From positions 3,720,001 to 3,784,000 of the forward strand of contig NZ_CP031229.1 of assembly GCF_003351765.1 (NCBI RefSeq): DNA of 64,000 nucleotides, written 5' to 3'. Shown here piece after piece: positions 29,166-36,498 of the stretch (position 1 is the stretch's first letter; each line of letters opens with the position of its first letter). The position numbers and the translations under genes were made by a program. Under the pieces are notes generated by a model. That model had not been told where the DNA came from and searched no databases. It was given only the letters and a program-made list of their open reading frames with translations. The DNA comes from Ornithinimicrobium avium (GTDB lineage: Bacteria; Actinomycetota; Actinomycetes; Actinomycetales; Dermatophilaceae).

Positions 29166-30002
29166 TCAGCCGACTTCCAGCACCACGGTCGTCTCGCCCT
29201 CCGAGGTCCCCGCGTCGTGCCAGCGCAGGCCGTCCCGGCTGCGCCGCCACTCCCGGTCCCCGACGGTGACCCGCACCACGTCCTCGCTGTCCGCGTGGCT
29301 GACCGCCCACGTCCCGACCGACCACGCGGTGGCCGGGTCCCCCAGCTGCAGGTGGAGCGTGCGACCGTCCGCCCCGACCGTGCCGGAGGCGCCCAGCTGG
29401 TCGGTGGCCTTGGCGGCCAGGGTCTGCGTGGAGCCCGTGCCGTCCACGCCGCGGAGCCGGCACCCCATCACCGTGCCCGCGGCCTCCTGACCGGTCAGGA
29501 CAGAGGCGAGCACGCGCCCCTCCCACTCGTGGTCGGCGTAGGCGTCCGGGAAGGCGCTGCGCTGGACCTCCTGGGCCACCTCGGTGACGATCCCGGTCTC
29601 CCAGCCGTCCACCTGCACCAGGGCGTCGTAGAAGGCGTTGCTGGCGTAGACAGGGTCGTTCACCTGGTCGACCGTCCCCCAGCCCTGGCTGGGCCGCTGC
29701 TGGAACAGACCCAGGCTGTCGGCGTGACCGTAGCGCAGGTTGCGCAGCTTGCTCTCCTGGATGGCGGTGGTGATCGCGATCGTCGCCGCCCGCGCGGGCA
29801 GGCCGCGCTGGACGGCCACCCCGGCGATGGTGGCGGCGTTGGCGGCCTGCTCCGGCGTCAGGGAGACCTCCCGGTCGGCGGCGACGAAGACGCACCGCTG
29901 CGGCGCGAGCTCGTCGACGGCCCAGCGTGCTCCGAGCACGGCGGCGACCGCCGTGGCCCCGACGAGGGCCAGGGCGGTCAGCGTCCGTCCGGTCCTGGGC
30001 AC
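29166..30002 (-). CDS. Secreted lytic-transglycosylase-like protein of actinobacterial type
   Basis: The protein has 278 residues from GTG 30002, placed 7 nt after a -10 element (leaderless). A signal anchor (LTALALVGATAVAAVLGARWAV, residues 6-27) precedes a small extracellular domain: QRGLPARAATIAITTAIQESKLRNLRYGHADSLGLFQQRPSQGWG holds the Glu (IQESKL) expected for a lysozyme-like or transglycosylase fold, with the SLGLFQQRPSQGWG motif common to a conserved actinobacterial group. The rest (about 150-278) is poorly conserved. A peptidoglycan-lytic role is likely but not proven. It is divergent from the LOG gene. Confidence 0.8.
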   Translation of the reverse strand: MPRTGRTLTALALVGATAVAAVLGARWAVDELAPQRCVFVAADREVSLTPEQAANAATIAGVAVQRGLPARAATIAITTAIQESKLRNLRYGHADSLGLFQQRPSQGWGTVDQVNDPVYASNAFYDALVQVDGWETGIVTEVAQEVQRSAFPDAYADHEWEGRVLASVLTGQEAAGTVMGCRLRGVDGTGSTQTLAAKATDQLGASGTVGADGRTLHLQLGDPATAWSVGTWAVSHADSEDVVRVTVGDREWRRSRDGLRWHDAGTSEGETTVVLEVG

Positions 30003-30009
30003 GGCAAAG

Positions 30010-30015
30010 ATTCTA
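30010..30015 (-). promoter_or_regulatory. -10 element of the transglycosylase-like gene (leaderless type)
   Basis: TAGAAT on the minus strand, 7 nt before GTG 30002; no ribosome site. Confidence 0.6.
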
Positions 30016-30070
30016 GGTGCCCGCCCTGCACGCTCCCTGACCTTCGGCGGAGTCGCGCGGCGGGGCTGGG

Positions 30071-30076
30071 TAGGGT
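30071..30076 (+). promoter_or_regulatory. -10 element of the LOG gene (leaderless type)
   Basis: TAGGGT, 7 nt before GTG 30084. Confidence 0.6.
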
Positions 30077-30083
30077 CGGAGTC

Positions 30084-30860
30084 GTGACGGAGCGATGGCG
30101 CCAGGACCGACGTGAGCACCGCAAGGGTGCGGTGACGCTGCGCGGCGAGCGGGTGCCCGCCAGCACCACCGACCAGCGGCTGCTGGACAGCCGGGAGCCG
30201 GCCGACTGGTTGCACGCCGACCCGTGGCGGGTCCTGCGCATCCAGGCCGAGTTCGTCGAGGGGTTCGGCACCCTCGCGGAGCTGGGCCCGGCCGTCTCGG
30301 TGTTCGGCTCGGCACGGATCTCGCCGGACCATCCGAGCTACCGGATGGCCGAGCAGGTCGGGGCCGAGCTGGTCCGGGCCGGGTATGCCGTGATCACCGG
30401 TGGCGGGCCTGGCGTCATGGAGGCGGCCAACAAGGGCGCCGCCGAGGCGGGCGGCACCTCGGTCGGGCTGGGCATCGAGCTGCCCTTCGAGACCGGGCTG
30501 AACGACTACGTCGACGTGGGCGTCAACTTCCGCTACTTCTTCGTCCGCAAGACGATGTTCGTCAAGTACAGCGAGGGTTTCGTCGTGCTGCCCGGTGGGG
30601 TGGGGACCCTGGACGAGCTCTTCGAGGCGATCACCCTGGTGCAGACCGGCAAGATCACCAGCTTCCCGATCGTGCTGCTCGGCAACGGCTTCTGGGCCCC
30701 GCTCCTGGACTGGATCCGGGACACCCTGCTGGCCGAGGGGATGATCGCCGAGAAGGACCTCGAGCTGGTGCGGACCACCGACGACGTGGCCGAGGGCGTG
30801 CGCTGGATCGTGGAGGCCAGGGCAGGTCGCGGCGCGGCCCCCTTCACCCCTGGCGTCTGA
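30084..30860 (+). CDS. LOG-family protein (TIGR00730-type)
   Basis: The protein has 258 residues from GTG 30084. VSVFGSARIS, GGGPGVMEAANKGA and PGGVGTLDELFEAITLVQTGK are the Rossmann-like nucleotide-binding motifs of the LOG/lysine-decarboxylase-like family. PGGxGTxxE marks the phosphoribohydrolase active site that releases cytokinin bases from nucleotide monophosphates in characterised members (M. tuberculosis Rv1205 is one). The first 60 residues are a basic extension seen in this long actinobacterial subtype. The DivIVA-like gene follows after 17 bp. Confidence 0.92.
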   Translation: MTERWRQDRREHRKGAVTLRGERVPASTTDQRLLDSREPADWLHADPWRVLRIQAEFVEGFGTLAELGPAVSVFGSARISPDHPSYRMAEQVGAELVRAGYAVITGGGPGVMEAANKGAAEAGGTSVGLGIELPFETGLNDYVDVGVNFRYFFVRKTMFVKYSEGFVVLPGGVGTLDELFEAITLVQTGKITSFPIVLLGNGFWAPLLDWIRDTLLAEGMIAEKDLELVRTTDDVAEGVRWIVEARAGRGAAPFTPGV

Positions 30861-30877
30861 CATGCGAGGATCGGGGC

Positions 30878-31180
30878 GTGATCATCGTCGTGGCCGTCGT
30901 CGTCGTGCTCCTGGTGGGCGCGGCGGCGGCCTGGGTCGTCGGTAGGGCCGACGTCCCGGGCGTGGCCGAGGCGGTGACGACGGAGTCGGCACGACCTCTG
31001 CCGGCAGGCCCGCTCGACGCGGACGACGTCCATGACGTCCGCTTCGACCAGGCCGTGCGGGGCTACCGCATGGCCCAGGTCGACGACGCGCTCGCGCGTC
31101 TGGGGCAGGAGCTGCGGGACAGGGACGTCGAGATCGCCAGGCTGCGCGACGCAGCCTCGCACAGTGAAGGGTGGACCTGA
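30878..31180 (+). CDS. Small membrane protein with DivIVA-type motif
   Basis: The protein has 100 residues from GTG 30878. The N-terminal membrane helix IIVVAVVVVLLVGAAAAWVVG is followed by DVHDVRFDQAVRGYRMAQVDDALARLGQEL, the F-D-x-A-x-R-G-Y-x(2)-x-Q-V-D motif of DivIVA N-terminal domains, and a short coiled coil (RDRDVEIARLRD). This pattern is shared with M. tuberculosis Rv1209, found next to tagA in the same order. It may bind curved membranes near septa or poles. It overlaps or abuts tagI. Confidence 0.8.
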   Translation: MIIVVAVVVVLLVGAAAAWVVGRADVPGVAEAVTTESARPLPAGPLDADDVHDVRFDQAVRGYRMAQVDDALARLGQELRDRDVEIARLRDAASHSEGWT

Positions 31181-31185
31181 CGACC

Positions 31186-31824
31186 ATGACGATCACCGCG
31201 ACGCACCACGACCTCACCGTCGGACCGGACGGGGTAGTGCGCTGCAGCTGGCCGGGGCTGAGCCACGCCGACTACCGCGACTACCACGACCGCGAGTGGG
31301 GCAAGCCGGTCCACGGGGAGACCGCGCTGCTCGAACGACTCTGCCTCGAGGGCTTCCAGACCGGGCTGTCCTGGTTGGTCATCCTGCGCAAGCGGCCCGC
31401 CTTCCGGGCAGCCTTCGCCGGCTTCGACGCCGAGGTCGTCGCCGACTTCGGTGCCCGCGACGTCGAGCGCCTCATGGAGGAGGAGTCGATCGTGCGCAAC
31501 CGTCGCAAGATCGAGGCCACGATCCAGAACGCCCGGGCCACGCTCGCGCTGCGCGACAGCGGTGGGCTCGAGGAGCTCCTCTGGACGCACGCCCCCGAGC
31601 CGACGCCGCGCCCGATGGGCTTCGGCGACGTGCCCACCCAGACCACGGAGTCCGAGCTGCTCGCCAAACGCCTGCGCAAGGCCGGTTTCGTCCAGCTCGG
31701 CCCCACGACGGTCTACGCCGCGATGCAGGCCTGCGGCCTGGTCGACGACCACCTCGTCGGCTGCTTCCGTGCCGGGGCCTCCCGGTCCGGGTCCCGGGTG
31801 ACCGGAGCGCGCCTCACCTCATGA
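31186..31824 (+). CDS. tagI: DNA-3-methyladenine glycosylase I
   Basis: The protein has 212 residues from ATG 31186; GTG 31171, in frame and overlapping the preceding gene, is a possible alternative. RCSWPG, YHDREWGKPVHGE, the catalytic Glu in ERLCLEGFQTGLSW, and the C-terminal DHLVGC provide the zinc ligands (Cys, His, His, Cys) and base pocket of TagI. RNRRKIEATIQNAR and FGDVPTQTTESELLAKRLRKAGF are conserved. It removes 3-methyladenine from alkylated DNA. The stop overlaps the next start (ATGA). Confidence 0.96.
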   Translation: MTITATHHDLTVGPDGVVRCSWPGLSHADYRDYHDREWGKPVHGETALLERLCLEGFQTGLSWLVILRKRPAFRAAFAGFDAEVVADFGARDVERLMEEESIVRNRRKIEATIQNARATLALRDSGGLEELLWTHAPEPTPRPMGFGDVPTQTTESELLAKRLRKAGFVQLGPTTVYAAMQACGLVDDHLVGCFRAGASRSGSRVTGARLTS

Positions 31825-33059
31825 CCAGCGTCGCGCTGCCGCCGCGACGTCCACGCACCCTCGACCTGCGCTTCGTGCTCACGGTCGCGCTGATCTGGAC
31901 GGTGCTGCGCGCTCTGAGCACCGTCCTGCTCGTCGAGCTCGCCGACAACTGGCAGGACCCGTCGGTCTACGACGATCCGGGGGTGCCCCGCTACTTCCAG
32001 TTCGCCACGCTCTGGGACGGGCAGTGGTACGAGGAGATCGCCACCGAGGGCTACCCGGAGGAGCTGCCGGTCGGCGTGACCGGAGCGGTGCGCCAGAACG
32101 CGTGGGCCTTCTACCCGATCTTCCCGTTCCTGGCCCGCACGCTCACCGCGGCCACCGGTCAGCCGTTCGCCGTCACCGGGACGGTGGTCGCCGTCCTCCT
32201 CGGGTATGCCGCAGCCATCGTCGTCGCGGGCCTGCTCCGCGAGCGGGTGGGCACCGCGGCGGCGCTGGCCGGGGTGACGCTGCTCGGTGCCTACCCGACG
32301 TCCCCCACCTTCCAGGTCGCCTACACCGAGTCCCTCGCGCTGCTGCTCCTCGCCGCCGGCCTGTGGCTGCTCGTCCGCCGCCGGTGGCTCGCGGCGGGCG
32401 GGGTGGCGCTGCTGACCGGCCTGGCGAGGCCGGTGGGCCTGCCGCTGGGACTGGTCGCCCTCGTCGCGGTCGTGGTGCGCGTACGACGGCGGCACGAGGA
32501 GCCCGTCACGCGCGGGGAGTATGCGGCGATGGCCGCCTCACTGGCGGCCTGCGGGCTGGCCGGCCTGGTGTGGCCCACGATCGCCTGGCTGCGGACCGGC
32601 GTGCCGGACGCCTACACCCAGACCATGTCGGCCTGGCGGCGCGGCGAGCCGGTGACGCCCTTCTGGCCGACCATCGACCGGGTCCAGTGGTTGTTCGGGG
32701 ACACGGCCGGTCTCGTCGTCCTTGCCACCGGGTTGCTGCTCCTGGTCGTCGCGGTGGCAGGCCCGTGGGCCCGCGGGCTCGGACCGGAGCTGCGCACCTG
32801 GTGCCTGGGCTACGTGCTCTACCTCTTCGCCGCGCTCGACCCGTGGACCAGCATCTACCGCTACCTGATGCTGCTCTTCCCGCTCTTCGTGGTCATGGTC
32901 GGCGGCGGATGGAGCAGGGACGACCCGCGGGCTGGGCGAGTCCCGCGGTGGCTGATGGTCGTGCGCACCGCAGCGATCACCGTCCTCTTCCTCGGATGGC
33001 AGGTCTGGTGGGGCTGGGAGCTGTTCATGTTCGTGCCCCCGCAGGACAACCCGCCGTGA
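31821..33059 (+). CDS. Membrane mannosyltransferase-like protein (GT-C fold)
   Basis: The protein has 412 residues from ATG 31821, overlapping the tagI stop. About ten membrane helices are visible. The first outside loop carries WDGQWYEEIATEGYP, resembling the acidic WDxxxY/F motif of PIG-V and other polyprenyl-phosphate-sugar-dependent GT-C transferases, followed by FYPIFPFLARTL. A late loop ends in DPWTSIYRYLMLLFPLFVV, also seen in PIG-V-like proteins. The likely role is lipid or protein glycosylation at the membrane; donor and acceptor are unknown. Confidence 0.8.
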   Translation: MTSVALPPRRPRTLDLRFVLTVALIWTVLRALSTVLLVELADNWQDPSVYDDPGVPRYFQFATLWDGQWYEEIATEGYPEELPVGVTGAVRQNAWAFYPIFPFLARTLTAATGQPFAVTGTVVAVLLGYAAAIVVAGLLRERVGTAAALAGVTLLGAYPTSPTFQVAYTESLALLLLAAGLWLLVRRRWLAAGGVALLTGLARPVGLPLGLVALVAVVVRVRRRHEEPVTRGEYAAMAASLAACGLAGLVWPTIAWLRTGVPDAYTQTMSAWRRGEPVTPFWPTIDRVQWLFGDTAGLVVLATGLLLLVVAVAGPWARGLGPELRTWCLGYVLYLFAALDPWTSIYRYLMLLFPLFVVMVGGGWSRDDPRAGRVPRWLMVVRTAAITVLFLGWQVWWGWELFMFVPPQDNPP

Positions 33060-33062
33060 GCC

Positions 33063-33860
33063 TCAGCGACCGGTGAAGACCGGCCGCTCCTTGGCCAGGA
33101 AGGCGTCCACGGCGGCCCGGTGGTCCTCGCTGCACCCGGTGCGCGTCATCATCTCGTCCTCGAAGCCCAGCGAGTCCGTCAGCCCGTGCGAGCCGGAGAA
33201 GGCGACCGCGCGCCGGACCGCGCCGTAGGCCCTCGTCGGGCCGGCCGCCAGGGTGCGGGCCACCTCGGCGACGCGCCCGGCCAGCTCCTCGTCCGGGACG
33301 ACCTCGGTCGCCAGACCCAGCTCCAGGGCCTCCTGCGCCGGCACCGTGCGCGGGAAGTAGAGGAGCTCCTTGGCCCGGCCCGTGCCGACCAGCCGCGGCA
33401 GCGACCATGACGTGCCCGAGTCGCAGGACAGCGCGATCCCGGTGAACGCCAGGTTGAAGCCGGACGAGGCCGCCAGGTAGCGCAGGTCGGCGGCGAAGGC
33501 GAAGGCGGCACCCGCGCCCGCAGCGACCCCGTTGACCGCGGCGACCACCGGCTTGTCCATCGTGGCGAGGAGCTCGACGACCGGGTTGTAGTGGCGGGAG
33601 ACGGTCGTCCACAGCTCCTCGGGGTCCTCGCCCAGCAGCCGGACGTGCTCCTTGAGGTCCTGGCCCACCGAGAAGGCACGGCCCGTGCCGGTCAGCACGA
33701 CGCAGCGGACGTCGGCGTCCGCGGCCACCTCGCGCAGGACCGCGAGCAGCGACTCCTTGGTCCCCAGGTCCAGGGCGTTCATCGCCTCGGGGCGGGAGAG
33801 CGTCACGGTGGCGACACCGTCGGCACGCTCGAGGAGCACGGGGGAGGTCTGGTCGTCCAT
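33063..33860 (-). CDS. Enoyl-CoA hydratase/isomerase family protein
   Basis: The protein has 265 residues from ATG 33860, 7 nt after a -10 element. The crotonase fold is clear: GRAFSVGQDLKEHV (first oxyanion-hole segment), KPVVAAVNGVAAGAGAAFAFAADLRY (second), then FNLAFTGIALSCDSGTSWSLPRLVGTGRAKEL. The catalytic Glu of authentic hydratases after GL-PD-GA is replaced by DSGTSW, as in PaaG-type isomerases that keep only an Asp. Next to a PaaX-family regulator this suggests phenylacetate or related aromatic-acid breakdown, but no other paa gene is present. Confidence 0.88.
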   Translation of the reverse strand: MDDQTSPVLLERADGVATVTLSRPEAMNALDLGTKESLLAVLREVAADADVRCVVLTGTGRAFSVGQDLKEHVRLLGEDPEELWTTVSRHYNPVVELLATMDKPVVAAVNGVAAGAGAAFAFAADLRYLAASSGFNLAFTGIALSCDSGTSWSLPRLVGTGRAKELLYFPRTVPAQEALELGLATEVVPDEELAGRVAEVARTLAAGPTRAYGAVRRAVAFSGSHGLTDSLGFEDEMMTRTGCSEDHRAAVDAFLAKERPVFTGR

Positions 33861-33867
33861 GTGGCCC

Positions 33868-33873
33868 AATCTA
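33868..33873 (-). promoter_or_regulatory. -10 element of the enoyl-CoA hydratase gene, overlapping the PaaX stop codon
   Basis: TAGATT, 7 nt before ATG 33860. Its first three bases are the TAG stop of the paaX-like gene. Confidence 0.6.
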
Positions 33874-34683
33874 CGTGGCCGCTTCCGCCGGCGTCCCGGG
33901 GCTTTTCACGGCCCCGTCCAGCACCCCGGCGACGAAGGACGCGGAAGCTGGCCGCAGCGCCTCGGCGACCTGGAGGAACTGCTGCCGCACGGCCTGACCG
34001 GGCCAGTCCGGGGGCAGCACCTCGACCGGCAGGGCGGGGTCGCGGAAGAGGAACTTGCGCCACTCGTGGACCAGCGCGGTGCGCACCGGGAAGGCGGCCG
34101 CCGGTCCGAGGGCGGCGACGGAGGCAGGAGCGGGGAGCCGACGGGCGAAGTCCCGGTAGGCCGCCCCCAGCCCGGTCAGGTCCCACAGGCCAGCGGTGAG
34201 CGCCGCCGGGTCGTGGTGCGGGCTGGCCGTCCAACCGGTCCACGAGGCGCCGTGCGCGGACAGGGCAGGGCCGAGCTCGGTGCTGACCCACGGGCTGACC
34301 CAGGTCGCCCCTCCCAGCCGCGCGTAGCCGAGGTAGCCCAGCGAGGCCGCGACCCGGTCCCGCCGGCGCCGGTCCCCGTTGCCGTCCACGACCACCAGGT
34401 GCCAGCGGCCGTCCCACGGAGGCGGCTGCTCGGCGTAGATCCGCCGGTGCGCGGCGGCGAGCCGTTCGCGCGCGAGGGAAGTGGCGGCGTACCCACGGGC
34501 CTCGCCCCGGCGCTCCGCGCGCAGCCAGCCCTGGCGCACCAGCCGGGAGACCGCGGTGCGCGTCGCGGCCGGCTGGACCCCGCAGCAGGAGGCCAGCGCG
34601 ACGACCCCGGCGACCGGGGCCCACCACCCGTGCTCGGGCAGGTGGTCGCCGTAGAGGTCGACGACGGCGGAACGTGCGTGCAC
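33871..34683 (-). CDS. PaaX-family transcriptional regulator
   Basis: The protein has 270 residues from GTG 34683. An N-terminal winged helix (residues 1-75: VVALASCCGVQPAATRTAVSRLVRQGWLRAERRGEARGYAAT) is followed by the PaaX C-terminal domain (PPWDGRWHLVVVDGNGDRRRRDRVAASLGYLGYARLGGATWVSP, then the helical end FLFRDPALPVEVLPPDWPGQAVRQQF). PaaX represses phenylacetate genes and is released by phenylacetyl-CoA. The hydratase gene starts in its stop codon, so it may be co-transcribed as well as separately expressed. Confidence 0.9.
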   Translation of the reverse strand: MHARSAVVDLYGDHLPEHGWWAPVAGVVALASCCGVQPAATRTAVSRLVRQGWLRAERRGEARGYAATSLARERLAAAHRRIYAEQPPPWDGRWHLVVVDGNGDRRRRDRVAASLGYLGYARLGGATWVSPWVSTELGPALSAHGASWTGWTASPHHDPAALTAGLWDLTGLGAAYRDFARRLPAPASVAALGPAAAFPVRTALVHEWRKFLFRDPALPVEVLPPDWPGQAVRQQFLQVAEALRPASASFVAGVLDGAVKSPGTPAEAAT

Positions 34684-34689
34684 CCCGCC

Positions 34690-34695
34690 AGTATC
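34690..34695 (-). promoter_or_regulatory. -10 element of the PaaX-type gene (leaderless type)
   Basis: GATACT, 6 nt before GTG 34683; first base off consensus. Confidence 0.45.
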
Positions 34696-34849
34696 GCCCC
34701 CCGGGCGGATGACGCTGCGGTCCGCCGGAGGCGCTGGATTAGGATGGCCTGGGAGAACGCGAGATACTGGATGAGAGTGTCGGATTCGTGCCCGTCGCAC
34801 CTGCGGCGGGCTCAGCGGTCCCTGGCCGCGCCACAAGGAAGGGCAACCC

Positions 34850-35017
34850 ATGGCAGCAATGAAGCCTCGCACCGGAGACGGTCCCCTGGAGGTCACGAAG
34901 GAGGGGCGCGGCATCGTGCTGCGCATGCCGCTGGAGGGTGGCGGTCGCCTGGTCGTGGAGATGAACCCTGACGAGGCCACGGCGCTCGGCGACGCCATCA
35001 AGGAGTGCATGGGCTGA
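34850..35017 (+). CDS. DUF3117 small protein
   Basis: The protein has 55 residues from ATG 34850 with AAGGAAGGG about 6 nt upstream. MKPRTGDGPLEVTKEGRGIVLRMPLEGGGRLVVEMNPDEA is the hallmark of the DUF3117 family, almost invariant in actinobacteria and found between tagA and the sigE region in mycobacteria (Rv1211). Function is unknown. Its strong ribosome site contrasts with the leaderless genes around it. A 40-bp palindromic terminator follows. Confidence 0.92.
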   Translation: MAAMKPRTGDGPLEVTKEGRGIVLRMPLEGGGRLVVEMNPDEATALGDAIKECMG

Positions 35018-35036
35018 CCGGCCCCGGCCTCAGCGC

Positions 35037-35076
35037 AGGGAGGCCCCCGGACCGTCGACGGTCCGGGGGCCTCCCT
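35037..35076. terminator. 40-bp perfect palindrome, bidirectional terminator
   Basis: Bases 35037-35076 equal their own reverse complement over the full 40 bp, with no unpaired loop needed in DNA. It separates the converging DUF3117 and O-methyltransferase genes. Confidence 0.8.
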
Positions 35077-35088
35077 GGTGGTGACAGC

Positions 35089-35727
35089 TCAGTCCGGGCG
35101 GCGGACCGCCACGAACAGTCCGTCGCCGACGGGCAGGAGCGCCGGCTGGAGCCGGTCGTCGTCGCGCAGCTTCTTGCCCAGGTCGCGCAGGAGCGTGGTG
35201 ACCTCGTCGCGGTTGGCGGGGTCGGCGACGCGGTCGTGCCAGAGCATGTTGTCCAGCGCCAGGACCCCGCCCACGCGCAGCAGCCGGACGGCCTCCTCGA
35301 CGTAGGTCGGGTAGCCCTCCTTGTCCGCGTCCACGAGGACGAGGTCGTAGGCGCCGTCGGTGAGCCGACCCAGGACCTGCTGGGCCTCGCCGGTGATCAC
35401 CCGGGTCCGCTGCGGGGGGATCCCGGCCTCGGCGTAGGCCTGCCGAGCGGCGCGCTGGTGCTCGGGGTCCTCGTCGATCGTGGTGAGTATGCCGTCGCGC
35501 GGCATACCCTGCAGCAGCCACAGGCCTGAGCTGCCGGCCCCCGTGCCGACCTCGACCACGTGCCGGGCGCCGACGGCCGCGGCCAGCAGCCGCAGCGTCG
35601 CACCGGCCGCGTTCGCCAGCGGGGCGGCGCCGAGCTCCTCGCCACGACGCTGCGCCTGCTCGATGACCGGGTGGGGAGTGATGAAGTCCTCGGCGTAGGC
35701 CAGGGAGGACGCCTTCGCAGCTGCCAT
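35089..35727 (-). CDS. O-methyltransferase (Rv1220c-like)
   Basis: The protein has 212 residues from ATG 35727, 7 nt after TAGGGT; an in-frame GTG 35736 lies inside the promoter and is rejected. VVEVGTGAGSSGLWLLQGMP is SAM motif I, DEDPEHQRAARQAYAEAG the acidic loop, YDLVLVDADKEGYPTYVEEA motif II with the metal-binding Asp, and GGVLALDNMLWHDRVADP supplies the other ligands, as in catechol-type O-methyltransferases. It is divergent from sigE, as in mycobacteria. Substrate unknown. Confidence 0.92.
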   Translation of the reverse strand: MAAAKASSLAYAEDFITPHPVIEQAQRRGEELGAAPLANAAGATLRLLAAAVGARHVVEVGTGAGSSGLWLLQGMPRDGILTTIDEDPEHQRAARQAYAEAGIPPQRTRVITGEAQQVLGRLTDGAYDLVLVDADKEGYPTYVEEAVRLLRVGGVLALDNMLWHDRVADPANRDEVTTLLRDLGKKLRDDDRLQPALLPVGDGLFVAVRRPD

Positions 35728-35734
35728 GGGCTCC

Positions 35735-35740
35735 ACCCTA
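35735..35740 (-). promoter_or_regulatory. -10 element of the O-methyltransferase gene (leaderless type)
   Basis: TAGGGT, 7 nt before ATG 35727. Confidence 0.6.
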
Positions 35741-35801
35741 TCCGGGGTTGCGGGGCGGGCCGGACGCCGCGCACGTCCAGCCCGCTCTCAGCCGGTCCTG
35801 G

Positions 35802-35807
35802 GACGAT
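35802..35807 (+). promoter_or_regulatory. Possible -10 element of sigE (leaderless type)
   Basis: GACGAT, 6 nt before ATG 35814; first base off consensus. Confidence 0.4.
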
Positions 35808-35813
35808 CGGACC

Positions 35814-36443
35814 ATGAGCTCGGAGCCGACGGACGTCGCGGCCGGACCTGCACAGGGCGCGGACGACGGGCAGGCGTGGGTCCAGCCGTCGTGGGACGCG
35901 ATCGTGCGCCAGCACTCCGCGCGCGTCTACCGCCTCGCCTACCGGCTCACCGGCGACCCGCACGAGGCCGAGGACCTGACGCAGGACGTGTTCGTGCGCG
36001 TCTTCCGCTCGCTGGACACCTTCCGTCCCGGCACCTTCGAGGGCTGGCTGCACCGGATCACGACGAACCTGTTCCTGGACAAGGTTCGCCGCCGTCAGCG
36101 GATCAGGTTCGACGCGCTCACCGAGGAGCTCAGTGCCCGGCTGCCGCTGCGCGCCACCGGCACCGACCCCGAGCAGGTCTTCGAGATGACCCACCTGGAC
36201 TCCGACATCCAGGAGGCCCTGAACGCACTGCCCCCGCAGTTCCGCGCCGCCGTCGTGCTCTCCGACATCGAGGGGTGCACGTACGAGGAGGTAGCCCAGG
36301 CGCTCGGGATCAAGATGGGCACGGTGCGCAGCCGGATCCACCGCGGACGCGCGCTGCTGCGTCAGTCGCTGGAGCACCGCCGTCCCAGCTCCCCGGGCCG
36401 CACCGTCGGCATCTACCACCGGCCGTCCCCGGCCCTCGGGTGA
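35814..36443 (+). CDS. sigE: ECF sigma factor, SigE-like
   Basis: The protein has 209 residues from ATG 35814. Region 2 (WDAIVRQHSARVYRLAYRLTGDPHEAEDLTQDVFVRVFRSLDTF, then GTFEGWLHRITTNLFLDKVRRRQR) and region 4 (ALNALPPQFRAAVVLSDIEGCTYEEVAQALGIKMGTVRSRIHRGRALLR) are complete. Order and sequence agree with mycobacterial SigE, the envelope-stress sigma factor. The anti-sigma gene rseA normally between sigE and htrA is absent: only 55 bp separates the sigE stop from htrA. Control must be through another gene or another mechanism. Confidence 0.93.
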   Translation: MSSEPTDVAAGPAQGADDGQAWVQPSWDAIVRQHSARVYRLAYRLTGDPHEAEDLTQDVFVRVFRSLDTFRPGTFEGWLHRITTNLFLDKVRRRQRIRFDALTEELSARLPLRATGTDPEQVFEMTHLDSDIQEALNALPPQFRAAVVLSDIEGCTYEEVAQALGIKMGTVRSRIHRGRALLRQSLEHRRPSSPGRTVGIYHRPSPALG

Positions 36444-36484
36444 CCCGGCGCGGGTCCGGCGCCGGGCGCGGCAGCAGCGCTTGG

Positions 36485-36490
36485 CACAAT
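36485..36490 (+). promoter_or_regulatory. Possible -10 element of htrA
   Basis: CACAAT, 8 nt before ATG 36499, one base farther than in the other leaderless-type starts. Confidence 0.35.
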
Positions 36491-36498
36491 CGGACGCT

